Assembly: GCF_000024965.1 (NCBI RefSeq)
Contig: NC_013530.1
Location: 2,852,001-2,916,000 of the forward strand
Length of the DNA: 64,000 nt
Source: Xylanimonas cellulosilytica DSM 15894
GTDB lineage: Bacteria; Actinomycetota; Actinomycetes; Actinomycetales; Cellulomonadaceae
Reading direction: 5' to 3'
Made by a program: the position numbers and the translations under genes. Each line of letters opens with the position of its first letter. Positions within the stretch are counted from its first letter, which is position 1. Below the pieces are notes generated by a model. The model made no database searches and was not told where the DNA came from. It saw nothing but the letters and a program-made list of their open reading frames with translations. Positions 17,201-25,420 of this stretch are shown piece by piece.

Positions 17201-18554
17201 CAGCACGGTGCTGCGCACGCTCGCCGCCGCGGCTCTCGACCGCGGGTGGCACGTGCACGCGCTCGTCCCGCAGCGTGCCGCGGTGGAGCTCGAACCGCTC
17301 GCCGGCCACCCCGGACTCGGCACGGTCGCAGGTCCCGAGGACCCCCGACGCGCCGCACGCCTGCTGCGCCTGATACAGCGCCCCGCGCCGGGAACGCCGC
17401 CGGTGCTCGTGCTGGTCGACGGCGTCGAGGAGCTGCGCTCGGCGCTCGCCTCCCCCGTCGACGACCCGCTCGCCACCGCGCTCGCCGCGGGCACGGCCGC
17501 GTTCGCCCTCACGGCGGAGTCGGCCGGGCTCGGGGGCCTGGCCGCGCGGTGCGGCCCGCGCCTCGTGCTGCTGTCCGCCGACGCCGCGGGAGACTCCATG
17601 CTCGGTGCACCGTCTCCCCTGGCCGGCCGTGGCCGCACGCCCGGTCGCGGCGTCTGGCTCGCGGGTGGCGATCCGCTGGAGTGCCAGGTCGCGCTCCCTG
17701 CCCCGGTGCCCGCACCGTCGTCCGCGCTGGCTGACGGCGTGCCGGGACGCGTCGCCTCATCCGCACGACCTGTGCGGGTGCTCCCGCTGCCCCGGCACGT
17801 CGACGGCGCCGGGCTCGGGTCCGCGCACCCGACGGCGGTGGGGATCGGCGGCGACGACGCCGCGCCGGTCGGGCTGGACGTGACCAGCGGCGCGCTCGTC
17901 GTCGGGCCGCGTGGCTCCGGGCGCACCGCGACCCTCCGCGTCCTGCTCGGCACCCTGAGCTGCCCGCGGGCACCCGTCGTCATCGCCCGGGACCGCGCGC
18001 TGACCGCCGATGCCGAACGACGCGGCGCCGTCGTCGTCCCCCCGACGCCGACGGCGCTGCGCACGCTGCTCGACGACCTCACGGCGGCATCCCCGGGCGC
18101 CTCCCGGGCCGCCTCTCCGGGCGCGGGCGGGCCGGGTGCTGCCGCCCACCCGCCGCTCGTCCTGCTGATCGACGACGCCGACGCCGTCGTCCAGGCCGCC
18201 CCGCTCGAGACCGACCGTCTCGCCGAGCTCGCGGTGGACGGAGCCGTCACCGTCGTCGCCGCCGCGACCACGCTCGCGGCGGGCATCGCGCACCGCGGCC
18301 TGCTCGCTCACCTGCGCGCGACGCGCACCGGAGTCGTCCTGTCCCCCGCGGACCGCGGTGCGGACGAGGTGTTCGGCACCGCGCTCGACGACGCCGCCGA
18401 ACCGGGGGTGCGGCTGCCGGGCCGTGGGGCGCTCATCGTCGACGGTGTCGTCAGCGCGGTCCAGCTCGCCGCGCCGGCCGCGTCAGGCGCGGCTGCGCCC
18501 CACGCCACCGGCGGCCTCAGTGCCGCGTCGTCGCCTCGACCACACGCGGCGTGA
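14238..18554 (+). CDS. EccC-like FtsK/SpoIIIE ATPase (type VII secretion type), orphan
   Basis: The 1438-aa protein has an N-terminal ubiquitin- or FHA-like region and two membrane helices near 260-300. Three tandem FtsK/SpoIIIE ATPase modules follow. Module 1 is intact: Walker A GTTGAGKS at about 642-649 and Walker B LVVVVDEF near 739-746. Modules 2 and 3 have GRARTGRST (about 982) and GPRGSGRT (about 1223), with Arg replacing the catalytic Lys. This degenerate pattern is typical of EccC/EssC motors. No WXG100, EccB, EccD or mycosin gene is adjacent. ATG 14238 fits the first conserved strand. Confidence 0.85.
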   Translation: MPAAIRLTVHPGEDVLLPTGVPIGMLRDSLADLLRRPELRHAALWADGVQVAPGSVVGERPLLAGAVLRVGRADGGGARGARADDGGAQARRAVWSDDAALRSPWLVARTTGAESGELAGLEPGSPLVLPGRVTVRVDARGTVRVAVRPGFGGSSARLVGGLRRAVSHRAPRAGGVRAAGLGSALAADHAPAVRAVLLRRDGRRRRVGLLGRRWRPGEILDAGERYAVHRSGDAATLLDGLAEAAPGPASTQGPGLAGTLVTALLPAAGSIGLAVALRQPTFALFAIVGVLAAIPQVAAAVRRRRGGDAPATPASPAPSGVPGRPRTLDPVLLARAALAAERVSGGGWRAAVAARSAASGVPLPGAPTEGPPRRTLLLDGALAVRGPRPHAAAAARAVVAGLVAEGARVRVIGSGRDGWSWCRWHDGSGSDGAVPAADAVLVVDSPAPADLDAAHAAHRAGADVVLCLGPQEAVPSWCRDVLDVVGASGQGPTGRAAGIRTRSGGGASRGPLVGVGEAWAERFARRLAGARGLGRDVGALWPTPDGARAGSGQDLPAGADPADPRLPSVVPLTRLLADPPPGGAAGARQGSIGGADGTSTWASATDDATADGAWAVPLGIDADGRTVTFDLVEDGPHLLVAGTTGAGKSELLQAFVLTLALRRTPGELALALIDFKGGASFGACAGLPHVVGQVTDLDAGLAARALEGLRAELRRRKEVLASHGVADLAALPADVLPRLVVVVDEFRALADDLPDLLPGLLRVAAQGRSLGVHLVLATQRPAGAVSADVRANVSARLALRVVDAADSHDVLDSPAAAHVPAGVPGRAVLRVGAERPVALQCAYAGASPDDAAPTVSRAPAWSDPDHRPQPAGPGTRVPAGGPTAHLPSAAASDGPADRDARSSVETPDPVAALVARAHAAAPVGSPRWPAPWLPPLPQELTTLDLGPVPDGALPLALGDSPSTQSRVPVAWHPGTGHLAVLGRARTGRSTVLRTLAAAALDRGWHVHALVPQRAAVELEPLAGHPGLGTVAGPEDPRRAARLLRLIQRPAPGTPPVLVLVDGVEELRSALASPVDDPLATALAAGTAAFALTAESAGLGGLAARCGPRLVLLSADAAGDSMLGAPSPLAGRGRTPGRGVWLAGGDPLECQVALPAPVPAPSSALADGVPGRVASSARPVRVLPLPRHVDGAGLGSAHPTAVGIGGDDAAPVGLDVTSGALVVGPRGSGRTATLRVLLGTLSCPRAPVVIARDRALTADAERRGAVVVPPTPTALRTLLDDLTAASPGASRAASPGAGGPGAAAHPPLVLLIDDADAVVQAAPLETDRLAELAVDGAVTVVAAATTLAAGIAHRGLLAHLRATRTGVVLSPADRGADEVFGTALDDAAEPGVRLPGRGALIVDGVVSAVQLAAPAASGAAAPHATGGLSAASSPRPHAA

Positions 18555-18969
18555 GGAGCAGGAACGCGACCCCCACCGCGAGCACGAGGAGCACGGCGCC
18601 GAGCACCACGGACAGCACGGACGCCGTCGCCAGCGCGGTCGCTCCGAGGATCCCCTGGAAGAGCTGCCAGGTCATCACGACGGCCCGGCCCGAACGCCGC
18701 CCGGCTCCCAGCGCCCGCCCGGCCGCGAGCAGGGCCCACGCGATCCCCAGCGCGCAGGCCACCAGGAAGGCGGCCATGCCGACCTGCCGGCCGGAGAAGT
18801 CCCCGCGGACGATCAGGTCGACGATCACGGCCACCGCGCCGGCGGCGAGCAGCGCCGACTCGGCCACCAGCGCGCCACGGATCGCTCGCACGGCGCGCCC
18901 TGGCGCGGGATGATCGATGTCTGTACCGGAATGATCGGGATCCGGTGCGGGGTGCGGACGCTGCGGCAT
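18517..18969 (-). CDS. Small four-helix membrane protein of unknown function
   Basis: The 150-aa product has a Pro/His-rich N-terminus and then four hydrophobic segments (about 33-52, 64-85, 97-118, 120-142). Two Arg-rich turns orient it in the membrane. It overlaps the EccC-like gene tail to tail by 38 bp. A TACGCT box lies 8 nt before the ATG. I do not recognise the family; the layout suggests a conserved actinobacterial hypothetical. Confidence 0.65.
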   Translation of the reverse strand: MPQRPHPAPDPDHSGTDIDHPAPGRAVRAIRGALVAESALLAAGAVAVIVDLIVRGDFSGRQVGMAAFLVACALGIAWALLAAGRALGAGRRSGRAVVMTWQLFQGILGATALATASVLSVVLGAVLLVLAVGVAFLLLTPRVVEATTRH

Positions 18970-19009
18970 GACCGTCCAGCGTACCGGTGACCTGGGTTTT
19001 TACGACAGT

Positions 19010-19083
19010 GTGAGCAAAAACTCACCGTTCACGCGGCAGAAACATCGCGGTGACCTCTTGTGCACCGCTTCACGAGGTGTGAA
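19010..19083 (+). promoter_or_regulatory. Two palindromes upstream of whiB1
   Basis: GTGAG-N6-CTCAC at 19010-19025 and TTCAC-N5-GTGAA at 19069-19083. Both resemble CRP/FNR-type half-sites (GTGA/TCAC). M. tuberculosis whiB1 is known to be controlled by the cAMP receptor protein. The spacing is not the exact CRP consensus, so the regulator is an inference. Confidence 0.45.
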
Positions 19084-19206
19084 TCTTGAACCAGTTTCCC
19101 GCCCGAACCATCTGACCGGCACACGTGCGCCTCCGTCCAGCTCCTGCCGGAGCCGGCCGCAAGCCACGAAACCCGGCACCCCCTCTTCTAGCGCAAGGAG
19201 ATCGAC

Positions 19207-19455
19207 ATGGACTGGCGCCACAAGGCCGCCTGCCTCGACGAGGACCCCGAGCTGTTCTTCCCGATCGGTAACACCGGCCCCGCCCTCCTGCAGATCGAGG
19301 AGGCGAAGCAGGTGTGCCGCCGCTGCGAGGTCGTCGACACCTGCCTGAAGTGGGCGATCGAGTCGGGTCAGGACGCCGGCGTCTGGGGCGGCCTGTCCGA
19401 GGACGAGCGGCGCGCCCTCAAGCGCCGCACGGCCCGCGCCCGCCGCGCCGGCTGA
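19207..19455 (+). CDS. whiB1: WhiB1-type [4Fe-4S] transcription factor
   Basis: The 82-aa product matches WhiB1 closely (from memory): MDWRHKA start, cluster ligands Cys9, Cys37, Cys40 and Cys46, the GVWGGLSEDERR turn, and a basic KRRTARARR tail. WhiB1 proteins bind a nitric-oxide-sensitive iron-sulphur cluster and the primary sigma factor. AAGGAG lies just before the ATG. The convergent neighbour is pdtaS, as in mycobacteria. Confidence 0.95.
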   Translation: MDWRHKAACLDEDPELFFPIGNTGPALLQIEEAKQVCRRCEVVDTCLKWAIESGQDAGVWGGLSEDERRALKRRTARARRAG

Positions 19456-19476
19456 GCACCCCGCACCGCACGCACC

Positions 19477-19512
19477 CGGAGCCGCCCCGACCCCACGGTC
19501 GGGGCGGCTCCG
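19477..19512. terminator. Hairpin between whiB1 and pdtaS
   Basis: Perfect 16-bp arms (19477-19492 and 19497-19512) with a CCAC loop in the convergent gap. It can serve both genes. Confidence 0.8.
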
Positions 19513-19545
19513 TGCGTCAGGCGTCAGAGCCGGCGCCGTCGGCCG

Positions 19546-21033
19546 TCAGTGCCGGAGCCCGTCGCGCAGGCGCGCCTCGATGATCACCTCGGTGCCGCCG
19601 CCCTCGCGCTCACGCCAGTCGATCGACCCGCCCAGCTCGTTGGACACGAGGGTCCGCACGATCTGGTTGCCCAGGCCTGAGCTCGACGCGCGTCCGGCCT
19701 CGTCGATCTGCTTGCCGAGGCCTACGCCGTCGTCGGCGACCCGCACCGTGAGCTGCGACCCGTTGCGCTGGACGTCGATCTGCACCGTGCCGGACTCGCG
19801 CTCGTCGGGGAACCCGTGCTCCACGGCGTTGGTGACCAGCTCGGTGAGCACGAGCGCGAGCGGTGTGGCGTCCTCGGCCGGCACCAGGCCGAACGACCCG
19901 TTCTGGACCGTGCGCACGGAGGTGCGGGTCGAGGCGACCTCGGCGGTCATGCGCAGCGCTCGCTGCAGCATGCCGTCGAGCTCGACGTGCTCGTCGAGGG
20001 TCTGGGAGAGGAACTCGTGCACCAGCGAGATGGTCGCCACGCGGCGGGTCGCCTCGTCGAGCGCCTCGCGCGCCTCGGGGATCTGGACCCGGCGCGACTG
20101 CAGCCGCAGCAGCGCGGCCACGGTGGCGAGGTTGTTCTTCACGCGGTGGTGGATCTCGCGGATCGTGGCGTCCTTGGACATCAGCTCGCGCTCACGCCGC
20201 CGCAGCTCGGACACGTCGCGGCACAGCAGCACCGCGCCGATGCGCTGGCCGTGGTCGGTCAGCGGGAGGGCGCGCAGCGAGAGCGCGACGCCGCGGCTCT
20301 CGATGTCGGTGCGCCAGGGCGCACGCCCCATGACGACGACGGGCAGCGCCTCGTCGACGGTGGACTGGTACTCGATGGCGCTGCTCGTCACCTCGACGAG
20401 GGACTGCCCGACGAGCGGGCCGATGATCCCCAGCCGGTGGAAGCACGAGAGCGCGTTCGGGGAGGCGTACAGCACCTCGCCCTCGGAGTTGAGGCGGATG
20501 AGCCCGTCGCCCACGCGGGGGGCACCGCGCCGCGGCCCGGTGGCCGCGTGGGGCGCCGGGTACTCGCCGCGCGCGATCATCGCCATGAGGTCGTCGGCGG
20601 CCTCGACGTAGTTGAGCTCGAGGCGCGACGGCGTCCGCCCGGAGCCGAGGTTGGTCTGCCGTGCGACGACGGCGACGGCCCGCCCGTCATGGACGACCGG
20701 CACGGCCTCCTCGCGCACCGCGTACGCCCCGAACCAGCGCGGTTCGCGCGGCCGCTGCGACCGCAGCTCGCGCAGCGCCGCCTCGAGCTGAGGCCGCTGC
20801 CCCTCCGGGGCGATCGACCCGACGACGTCGTCGTAGTGCACCGTGGCGCCCGTGGAGGGACGGCACTGCGCGACGGCGACGAACCCGCCGTCGCGGGACG
20901 GGAGCCACAGGACGAGGTCGGCGAAGGCGAGGTCGGACAGAACCTGCCAGTCGCCGACCAGCAGGTGCAGCCACTCGACGTCGCCCGCGGGGAGGTCGGC
21001 GTGCTGGGCGATGAGGTCACTCATGGCGGACAC
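19546..21033 (-). CDS. pdtaS: PdtaS-type cytoplasmic sensor histidine kinase
   Basis: The 495-aa soluble kinase has an N-terminal GAF-like domain (about 1-155), a PAS-like domain (about 175-280) and a HisKA_2 motif IHHRVKNNLATV with His295/296. The HATPase domain shows LVLTELVTNAVEHGF and GLGNQIV. It matches PdtaS, which phosphorylates the ANTAR antiterminator PdtaR. GTG 21033 is favoured because TAGGCT lies exactly 6 nt upstream, giving a leaderless mRNA. pdtaR is not in this window. Confidence 0.92.
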   Translation of the reverse strand: MSAMSDLIAQHADLPAGDVEWLHLLVGDWQVLSDLAFADLVLWLPSRDGGFVAVAQCRPSTGATVHYDDVVGSIAPEGQRPQLEAALRELRSQRPREPRWFGAYAVREEAVPVVHDGRAVAVVARQTNLGSGRTPSRLELNYVEAADDLMAMIARGEYPAPHAATGPRRGAPRVGDGLIRLNSEGEVLYASPNALSCFHRLGIIGPLVGQSLVEVTSSAIEYQSTVDEALPVVVMGRAPWRTDIESRGVALSLRALPLTDHGQRIGAVLLCRDVSELRRRERELMSKDATIREIHHRVKNNLATVAALLRLQSRRVQIPEAREALDEATRRVATISLVHEFLSQTLDEHVELDGMLQRALRMTAEVASTRTSVRTVQNGSFGLVPAEDATPLALVLTELVTNAVEHGFPDERESGTVQIDVQRNGSQLTVRVADDGVGLGKQIDEAGRASSSGLGNQIVRTLVSNELGGSIDWREREGGGTEVIIEARLRDGLRH

Positions 21034-21039
21034 GGGGTC

Positions 21040-21045
21040 AGCCTA
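21040..21045 (-). promoter_or_regulatory. -10 box of pdtaS (leaderless)
   Basis: TAGGCT on the minus strand, 6 nt before GTG 21033. It decides the start over the internal ATG at 21024. Confidence 0.6.
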
Positions 21046-21181
21046 CGGTTTCGGCGCGGCACCACCGCCGCCGTCGGCGTCGATGTCCACGACGGCGACG
21101 GTGCACGACGGCGCCGCACCGGTAGGCTGCCCACGTCCGCAGCACCCGACAACCGTCGGCGTCTTGCCCCAGGAGGGCCTC

Positions 21182-21694
21182 GTGCGTCTCACCGTTGAGC
21201 TGACCTACCCCGCGAGCGTCGACGTCGTGGCGGCGATGCTCGCCGACGAGGAGTTCGTCCGCTGGCGCGCTGCGCGCAGCACGGGCAGCGGCGAGGTCGA
21301 GCAGGCGGACCTCACCGGGTCGGTCGGCGAGGGGTTCACCGCCGTCGTGCGCCGCACCCTGGCCACGGACCAGATCCCGGCGCAGGTGCGCCCGTTCGTG
21401 GGCGACCGGCTCGAGGTGCGCCAGGCGGAGGTCTGGGAGGCCCCGCGGGGCGAGCACGTCGTCGGCACGGTGGCGCTCGAGATCGCCGGCGCGCCGGTGC
21501 GCGTCACGGGCACCGTCCGCCTCGAGCCGGCGCCCGACGGCGGGACCCGCCAGGTGTATTACGGTGAGGTCAAGGCGTCCGTGCCGCTGTTCGGCGGCGT
21601 CGTCGAGGAGGCCGCGGCGCGCGCGGTCCGGGCGACCCTGCTCGCCGAGGGCGAGGCGGGGGTCGAGTGGCTCGCGGGCGCGGGCCGTCCATAA
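21182..21694 (+). CDS. DUF2505 family protein (START/polyketide-cyclase-like fold)
   Basis: The 170-aa product reads like actinobacterial DUF2505 proteins. MRLTVELTYPAS begins a beta strand, MLADEEFVRWR a helix, and a C-terminal amphipathic helix (GGVVEEAAARAVRATLLAEGE) follows. The fold is expected to bind a hydrophobic ligand. GTG 21182 has AGGAGG 5 nt upstream. It is divergent from pdtaS. No biochemical role is known to me. Confidence 0.8.
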   Translation: MRLTVELTYPASVDVVAAMLADEEFVRWRAARSTGSGEVEQADLTGSVGEGFTAVVRRTLATDQIPAQVRPFVGDRLEVRQAEVWEAPRGEHVVGTVALEIAGAPVRVTGTVRLEPAPDGGTRQVYYGEVKASVPLFGGVVEEAAARAVRATLLAEGEAGVEWLAGAGRP

Positions 21695-21749
21695 CGATGT
21701 GATTACGGCCTGACACCCTGCAACGCTCTGACCTGCATGGATGCAGGCG

Positions 21750-21763
21750 TGGGAGCGTTCTCA
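21750..21763 (+). promoter_or_regulatory. CebR-like operator 1
   Basis: TGGGAGCGTTCTCA differs at two positions from the Streptomyces CebR box TGGGAGCGCTCCCA. It lies upstream of a TTGACA -35 candidate at 21777-21782. Confidence 0.65.
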
Positions 21764-21817
21764 CCCACCGTGGGGTTTGACACTGCCCGGGCCGACACGC
21801 GAGAGTCCCTCTCGTTG

Positions 21818-21853
21818 TGGAAGCGCTACCACGCACCTCTGGGAGCGCTACCA
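21818..21853 (+). promoter_or_regulatory. CebR-like operators 2 and 3
   Basis: TGGAAGCGCTACCA at 21818-21831 (two mismatches to the CebR box) and TGGGAGCGCTACCA at 21840-21853 (one mismatch). They are 22 bp apart, about two helical turns, and lie between the putative promoter and the binding-protein start. Confidence 0.75.
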
Positions 21854-21906
21854 AGAACGGTCAGCATCGTCGCACCGACACGTTCGGACAAGACAAGGGA
21901 GTCACA

Positions 21907-23259
21907 GTGGGTAGCTTCATGAGCAAGCGCCGCAGCCTCGCGATCACCGCGGGCGCCGCAACGATCGCACTCGCCCTCACCGCCTGCGGCGGTGACAGCG
22001 GTGGCAGCGGTGGCGACACCGCCGACGGCACCTCGGGCGAGCCGATCACGCTCAAGGTCACCGTCTTCGGCGCCGGCGGCGCCGAGGGCGACGCCGACGG
22101 CAACAACAACCTCTTCCGCCAGTACGAGGCCGAGAACGAGGGCATCACCATCGAGGAGACCAACCTCGGTGACGGTGGCAAGGGCCTCGAGGCCGCACAG
22201 GCCGCGATCGGCGCCGGCGGCGTCGGCCTCGCGGACGTGATGATGGTCGAGGAGGGCTGGCTCGGCACGATGACGCCGCTCGCCGCGGACACCTTCGTCG
22301 ACCTGCGGGACTTCGGCGCCGACGAGCTCGAGGGCCGCTGGATCGACTGGAAGGCCGCGCAGGGCACCACCCCCGACGGCCAGGTCTGGGCCTACGGCAC
22401 CGACGTCGGCCCGCAGGGTCTCTGCTTCAACCAGACGCAGGTCGAGGCCGCCGGCATCGCCAAGGACCGCGACGAGCTCGCCGAGAAGCTCGGCGGCGCG
22501 GACGCGACCTGGGACGAGTTCTGGGAGGTCGGCGCCGAGTACACCGCCGCGACCGGCGAGCCGTGGATCGGCGTCCCGGCCTTCGCGTTCAACGCGTTCG
22601 TCAACCAGCAGGACGAGGGCTTCTACACCCGCGACAACGAGCTCAACGTCGAGGGCAACGACGCGCTCAAGGGCTTCCTCGCCGACATCGTCGAGCAGCA
22701 GGCGGCCGGTGTCGCCGGCCAGATCAACTCCTGGGAGTGGACGAACGAGGACTTCCACGGCAGCTTCGGCGTGCACGTCTGCCCGGGCTGGATGCTCGGC
22801 TCGATCTCCGAGGCCGTGAAGGACGGCGGCTCGGACGTCTGGGACTTCGCTGACGTGTTCCCCGGTGGCGCCACCAACTGGGGTGGTTCGTTCTTCGCCG
22901 TCCCGAAGGTCTCGGAGCACCAGGAGGAGGCCGCCAAGCTCGCCGCCTGGCTGACCGCCGACGAGCAGCAGATCACCTCGTTCAAGAACGCCGGCGCGTT
23001 CCCGAGCCAGGTCAAGGCTCAGTCCGACCCGGCCGTGACCGGCTTCACCAACGAGCTCTTCAACGACGCTCCGGTCGGCCAGATCCTGGCCTCGCGCGCC
23101 GAGGGTGTCGTCGCCCAGTTCAAGGGCGAGAAGGACTCCGTCATCCAGGACAAGGTCTTCGGTGACGTCATCAAGCAGCTCAACGCCGGCGCGATCACGT
23201 CCGCCGACCAGGCGTGGCAGGCCGCTCTCGACAGCCTCACGGCGCAGGGCATCGAGTAA
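21907..23259 (+). CDS. cebE: CebE-like cellobiose/cellodextrin-binding lipoprotein
   Basis: The 450-aa extracytoplasmic solute-binding lipoprotein has a basic N-terminus (SKRRS) and a hydrophobic core. The lipobox is LALTAC with lipidated Cys27, followed by a Gly/Ser-rich linker. The mature domain follows the carbohydrate uptake family 1 pattern (VTVFGAGG near the start, TNWGGSFFAVPK later). GTG 21907 has GGGAG 7 nt upstream. It leads an operon of two permeases, GH1 and a LacI regulator, with CebR-like operators in front. Substrate assignment is from this context. Confidence 0.85.
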   Translation: MGSFMSKRRSLAITAGAATIALALTACGGDSGGSGGDTADGTSGEPITLKVTVFGAGGAEGDADGNNNLFRQYEAENEGITIEETNLGDGGKGLEAAQAAIGAGGVGLADVMMVEEGWLGTMTPLAADTFVDLRDFGADELEGRWIDWKAAQGTTPDGQVWAYGTDVGPQGLCFNQTQVEAAGIAKDRDELAEKLGGADATWDEFWEVGAEYTAATGEPWIGVPAFAFNAFVNQQDEGFYTRDNELNVEGNDALKGFLADIVEQQAAGVAGQINSWEWTNEDFHGSFGVHVCPGWMLGSISEAVKDGGSDVWDFADVFPGGATNWGGSFFAVPKVSEHQEEAAKLAAWLTADEQQITSFKNAGAFPSQVKAQSDPAVTGFTNELFNDAPVGQILASRAEGVVAQFKGEKDSVIQDKVFGDVIKQLNAGAITSADQAWQAALDSLTAQGIE

Positions 23260-23278
23260 GTCCGACCCTGGCAAGACG

Positions 23279-23318
23279 CGCCCGGTGGCGTAGGCGTGCG
23301 TGCCTACGCCACCGGGCG
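23279..23318 (+). other. Intra-operon hairpin between cebE and cebF
   Basis: Perfect 17-bp arms (23279-23295 and 23302-23318) with a 6-nt loop directly after cebE. Such hairpins commonly protect the binding-protein mRNA or attenuate read-through, giving excess binding protein over permease. Here that is inference. Confidence 0.75.
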
Positions 23319-23343
23319 GGTCCCGGCGAAAGAAGCACACTCC

Positions 23344-24393
23344 ATGACAGACAGCATGACGCGGCCTCGGGCCGAGTCGGTCGCGGCGCCGGAGACCCCC
23401 CGCGCGCCCAGGTCGCCCCGCCAGCGATGGGCGAGATTCTCGTTCAAGGCGACGCCCTACGTGTACACGTCGCCGTTCTTCATCGTGTTCGCCATCGTGG
23501 GCCTGTTCCCGATGGGCTTCACGCTCTTCGTGTCGCTGTACGACTGGAAGATGACGACGCAGAGCGCCGCAGGCGCCACGTTCGTCGGGCTCGGCAACTA
23601 CACGAGCGTCCTGCAGGACACGCTGTTCTGGCAGGCGATGGGCAACACCGTCTCGATCTTCCTGCTCTCGACGATCCCGCAGATCATCGTCGCGACGTTC
23701 CTGGCGACCATGCTCGACCGCAACCTCAAGGCGAAGACCTTCTGGCGGATGGGCGTGCTGGTGCCGTACGTCGTCGCCCCCGTCTCGATCGCGATCATCT
23801 TCTCGGCCATCTTCGCCGACCCGATCCGCGGCGGTCTCGCGAACGCGATCCTCGACCTCATCGGGGTCGACCCCCTGCAGTGGAAGTCCAACCAGCCGCT
23901 CTCGCACATCTCGATCGCGACGATGGTCAACTTCCGTTGGACCGGCTACAACACCCTCCTGCTGCTCGCCGCGATGCAGTCCGTCCCCCGTGAGCTCTAC
24001 GAGGCGGCCGCGCTCGACGGCGCCGGCGCCTGGCGGCGGTTCACGTCGGTCACGCTGCCGTCGATCCGCACCACGATGGTCTTCGTCATCATCACCGCCA
24101 CCATGGGTGGTCTGCGCATCTTCGACGAGCCGAAGATGTTCGACGCCAGCTCCACGTCCACCGGCGGGCCCGGCGGCATCTTCCGCACCGTCGTGCTCTA
24201 CCTCTACGAGACGGGCTTCGGATCGCAGAACCGCCTCGGCCGTGCGGCCGCGATCGCCTGGGTGCTCTTCTTCTTCATCCTGTTGGTCACCGGGCTGAAC
24301 TACTGGCTGTCGAGCCGGATCTCCGACGACAGGGTCGGCAAGCTCACCCGGAAGCAGAAGCGGCAGCGCCGTCGGACGGAGGTGGCCCGATGA
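23344..24393 (+). CDS. cebF: CebF-like sugar ABC transporter permease (MalF type)
   Basis: The 349-aa inner-membrane permease has about six helices. The EAA loop near the C-terminal half (LYEAAALDGAGAWRRFTSVTLP) docks to the shared ATPase. An Ala/Pro/Arg-rich cytoplasmic tail precedes helix 1. ATG 23344 was chosen over an upstream in-frame ATG that lies inside the hairpin. It overlaps the next permease gene by ATGA. No ATPase gene lies in the locus, so an MsiK-like ATPase elsewhere is expected, as in Streptomyces. Confidence 0.88.
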   Translation: MTDSMTRPRAESVAAPETPRAPRSPRQRWARFSFKATPYVYTSPFFIVFAIVGLFPMGFTLFVSLYDWKMTTQSAAGATFVGLGNYTSVLQDTLFWQAMGNTVSIFLLSTIPQIIVATFLATMLDRNLKAKTFWRMGVLVPYVVAPVSIAIIFSAIFADPIRGGLANAILDLIGVDPLQWKSNQPLSHISIATMVNFRWTGYNTLLLLAAMQSVPRELYEAAALDGAGAWRRFTSVTLPSIRTTMVFVIITATMGGLRIFDEPKMFDASSTSTGGPGGIFRTVVLYLYETGFGSQNRLGRAAAIAWVLFFFILLVTGLNYWLSSRISDDRVGKLTRKQKRQRRRTEVAR

Positions 24394-25310
24394 CCATCGA
24401 GGCACAGCAGATCGGTTCCCCGCAGGGGCCGGCCGGGCCGGCCGCGCCGCAGCGGCTGCGCAAGAGGACGCCGGCGACGCAGCTCGTCGAGCGTCCGCAC
24501 TGGTGGACCTATGTGATCCTGACGGTGTTCGTCGTCGGGTCGGCGTTCCCGCTCTACTGGTCGTTCGTCATCGGATCGCGGACCGCGGGCGCCGCCCAGT
24601 CCAAGATCCCGGTGCTGACGCCAGGCCCCAACTTCGGGTCGAACGTGCAGCGGGTGTTCGACACCATCCCGTTCTGGAGCTCCTTCTGGAACTCCCTCAT
24701 GGTCTCGACGATCGTGACCGTGTCGGTCGTGTTCTTCTCGACGCTCGCCGGGTACGCGTTCGCCAAGCTGCAGTTCCGCGGCCAGAACGCGATGTTCGGG
24801 TTCATCATCCTCACGCTCGCGGTGCCGCCGCAGCTCGGCGCCGTCGGGCTCTACCGCCTCATGGCCACCTGGGGGATGATCGGCTCGATCGAGTCCATCA
24901 TCCTGCCTGGCCTGGTCAGCGCGTTCGGCGTGTTCTTCATGCGCCAGTACCTGTCGAGCGTGGTGCCGACGGAGCTCCTCGAGGCCGCCCGCGTGGACGG
25001 CGCGGGCCAGTTCCGCACGTTCCTCACGGTCGCGATCCCGGCGGCGCGCCCCGCGATGGCGGTGCTCGCGCTGTTCACGTTCATCACGACGTGGACGGAC
25101 TTCTTCTGGCCCTTCCTCGCCCTGCGCGACCCGAAGGTCCAGACCCTGCCGACGGCGCTCAACCAGCTCCTGGCCAGCGCGGGCAACAACCCGGACTGGT
25201 CGGTCGTGCTGACGGGATCGCTCCTGTCGATCATCCCGTTGCTCATCCTGTTCGTCATCGCGGGCAGGCAGCTCGTGTCGGGCATCATGTCCGGCGCGTT
25301 GAAGAGCTGA
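24390..25310 (+). CDS. cebG: CebG-like sugar ABC transporter permease (MalG type)
   Basis: The 306-aa permease has about six helices and an EAA loop LLEAARVDGAGQFRTFLTVAIP. It pairs with the upstream MalF-type subunit. Start and stop of the two genes overlap by 4 bp. A long GC hairpin lies 22 nt after the stop, before the glycosidase gene. Confidence 0.9.
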   Translation: MTIEAQQIGSPQGPAGPAAPQRLRKRTPATQLVERPHWWTYVILTVFVVGSAFPLYWSFVIGSRTAGAAQSKIPVLTPGPNFGSNVQRVFDTIPFWSSFWNSLMVSTIVTVSVVFFSTLAGYAFAKLQFRGQNAMFGFIILTLAVPPQLGAVGLYRLMATWGMIGSIESIILPGLVSAFGVFFMRQYLSSVVPTELLEAARVDGAGQFRTFLTVAIPAARPAMAVLALFTFITTWTDFFWPFLALRDPKVQTLPTALNQLLASAGNNPDWSVVLTGSLLSIIPLLILFVIAGRQLVSGIMSGALKS

Positions 25311-25332
25311 CAGCTCCGACGATGCACAATGT

Positions 25333-25369
25333 TCCGGTGGGGGAGGCCGTCGCGGCCGCCCCCACCGGA
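25333..25369 (+). terminator. Hairpin between cebG and the GH1 gene
   Basis: 11-bp perfect outer arms (25333-25343 and 25359-25369) plus an inner stem. Because the GH1 gene follows on the same strand it is probably a partial terminator or processing site. Confidence 0.6.
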
Positions 25370-25420
25370 GCATCCGGCCTCGATGAGCATCCAGGCGACG
25401 CAGAACCCGATGGAGGACCC

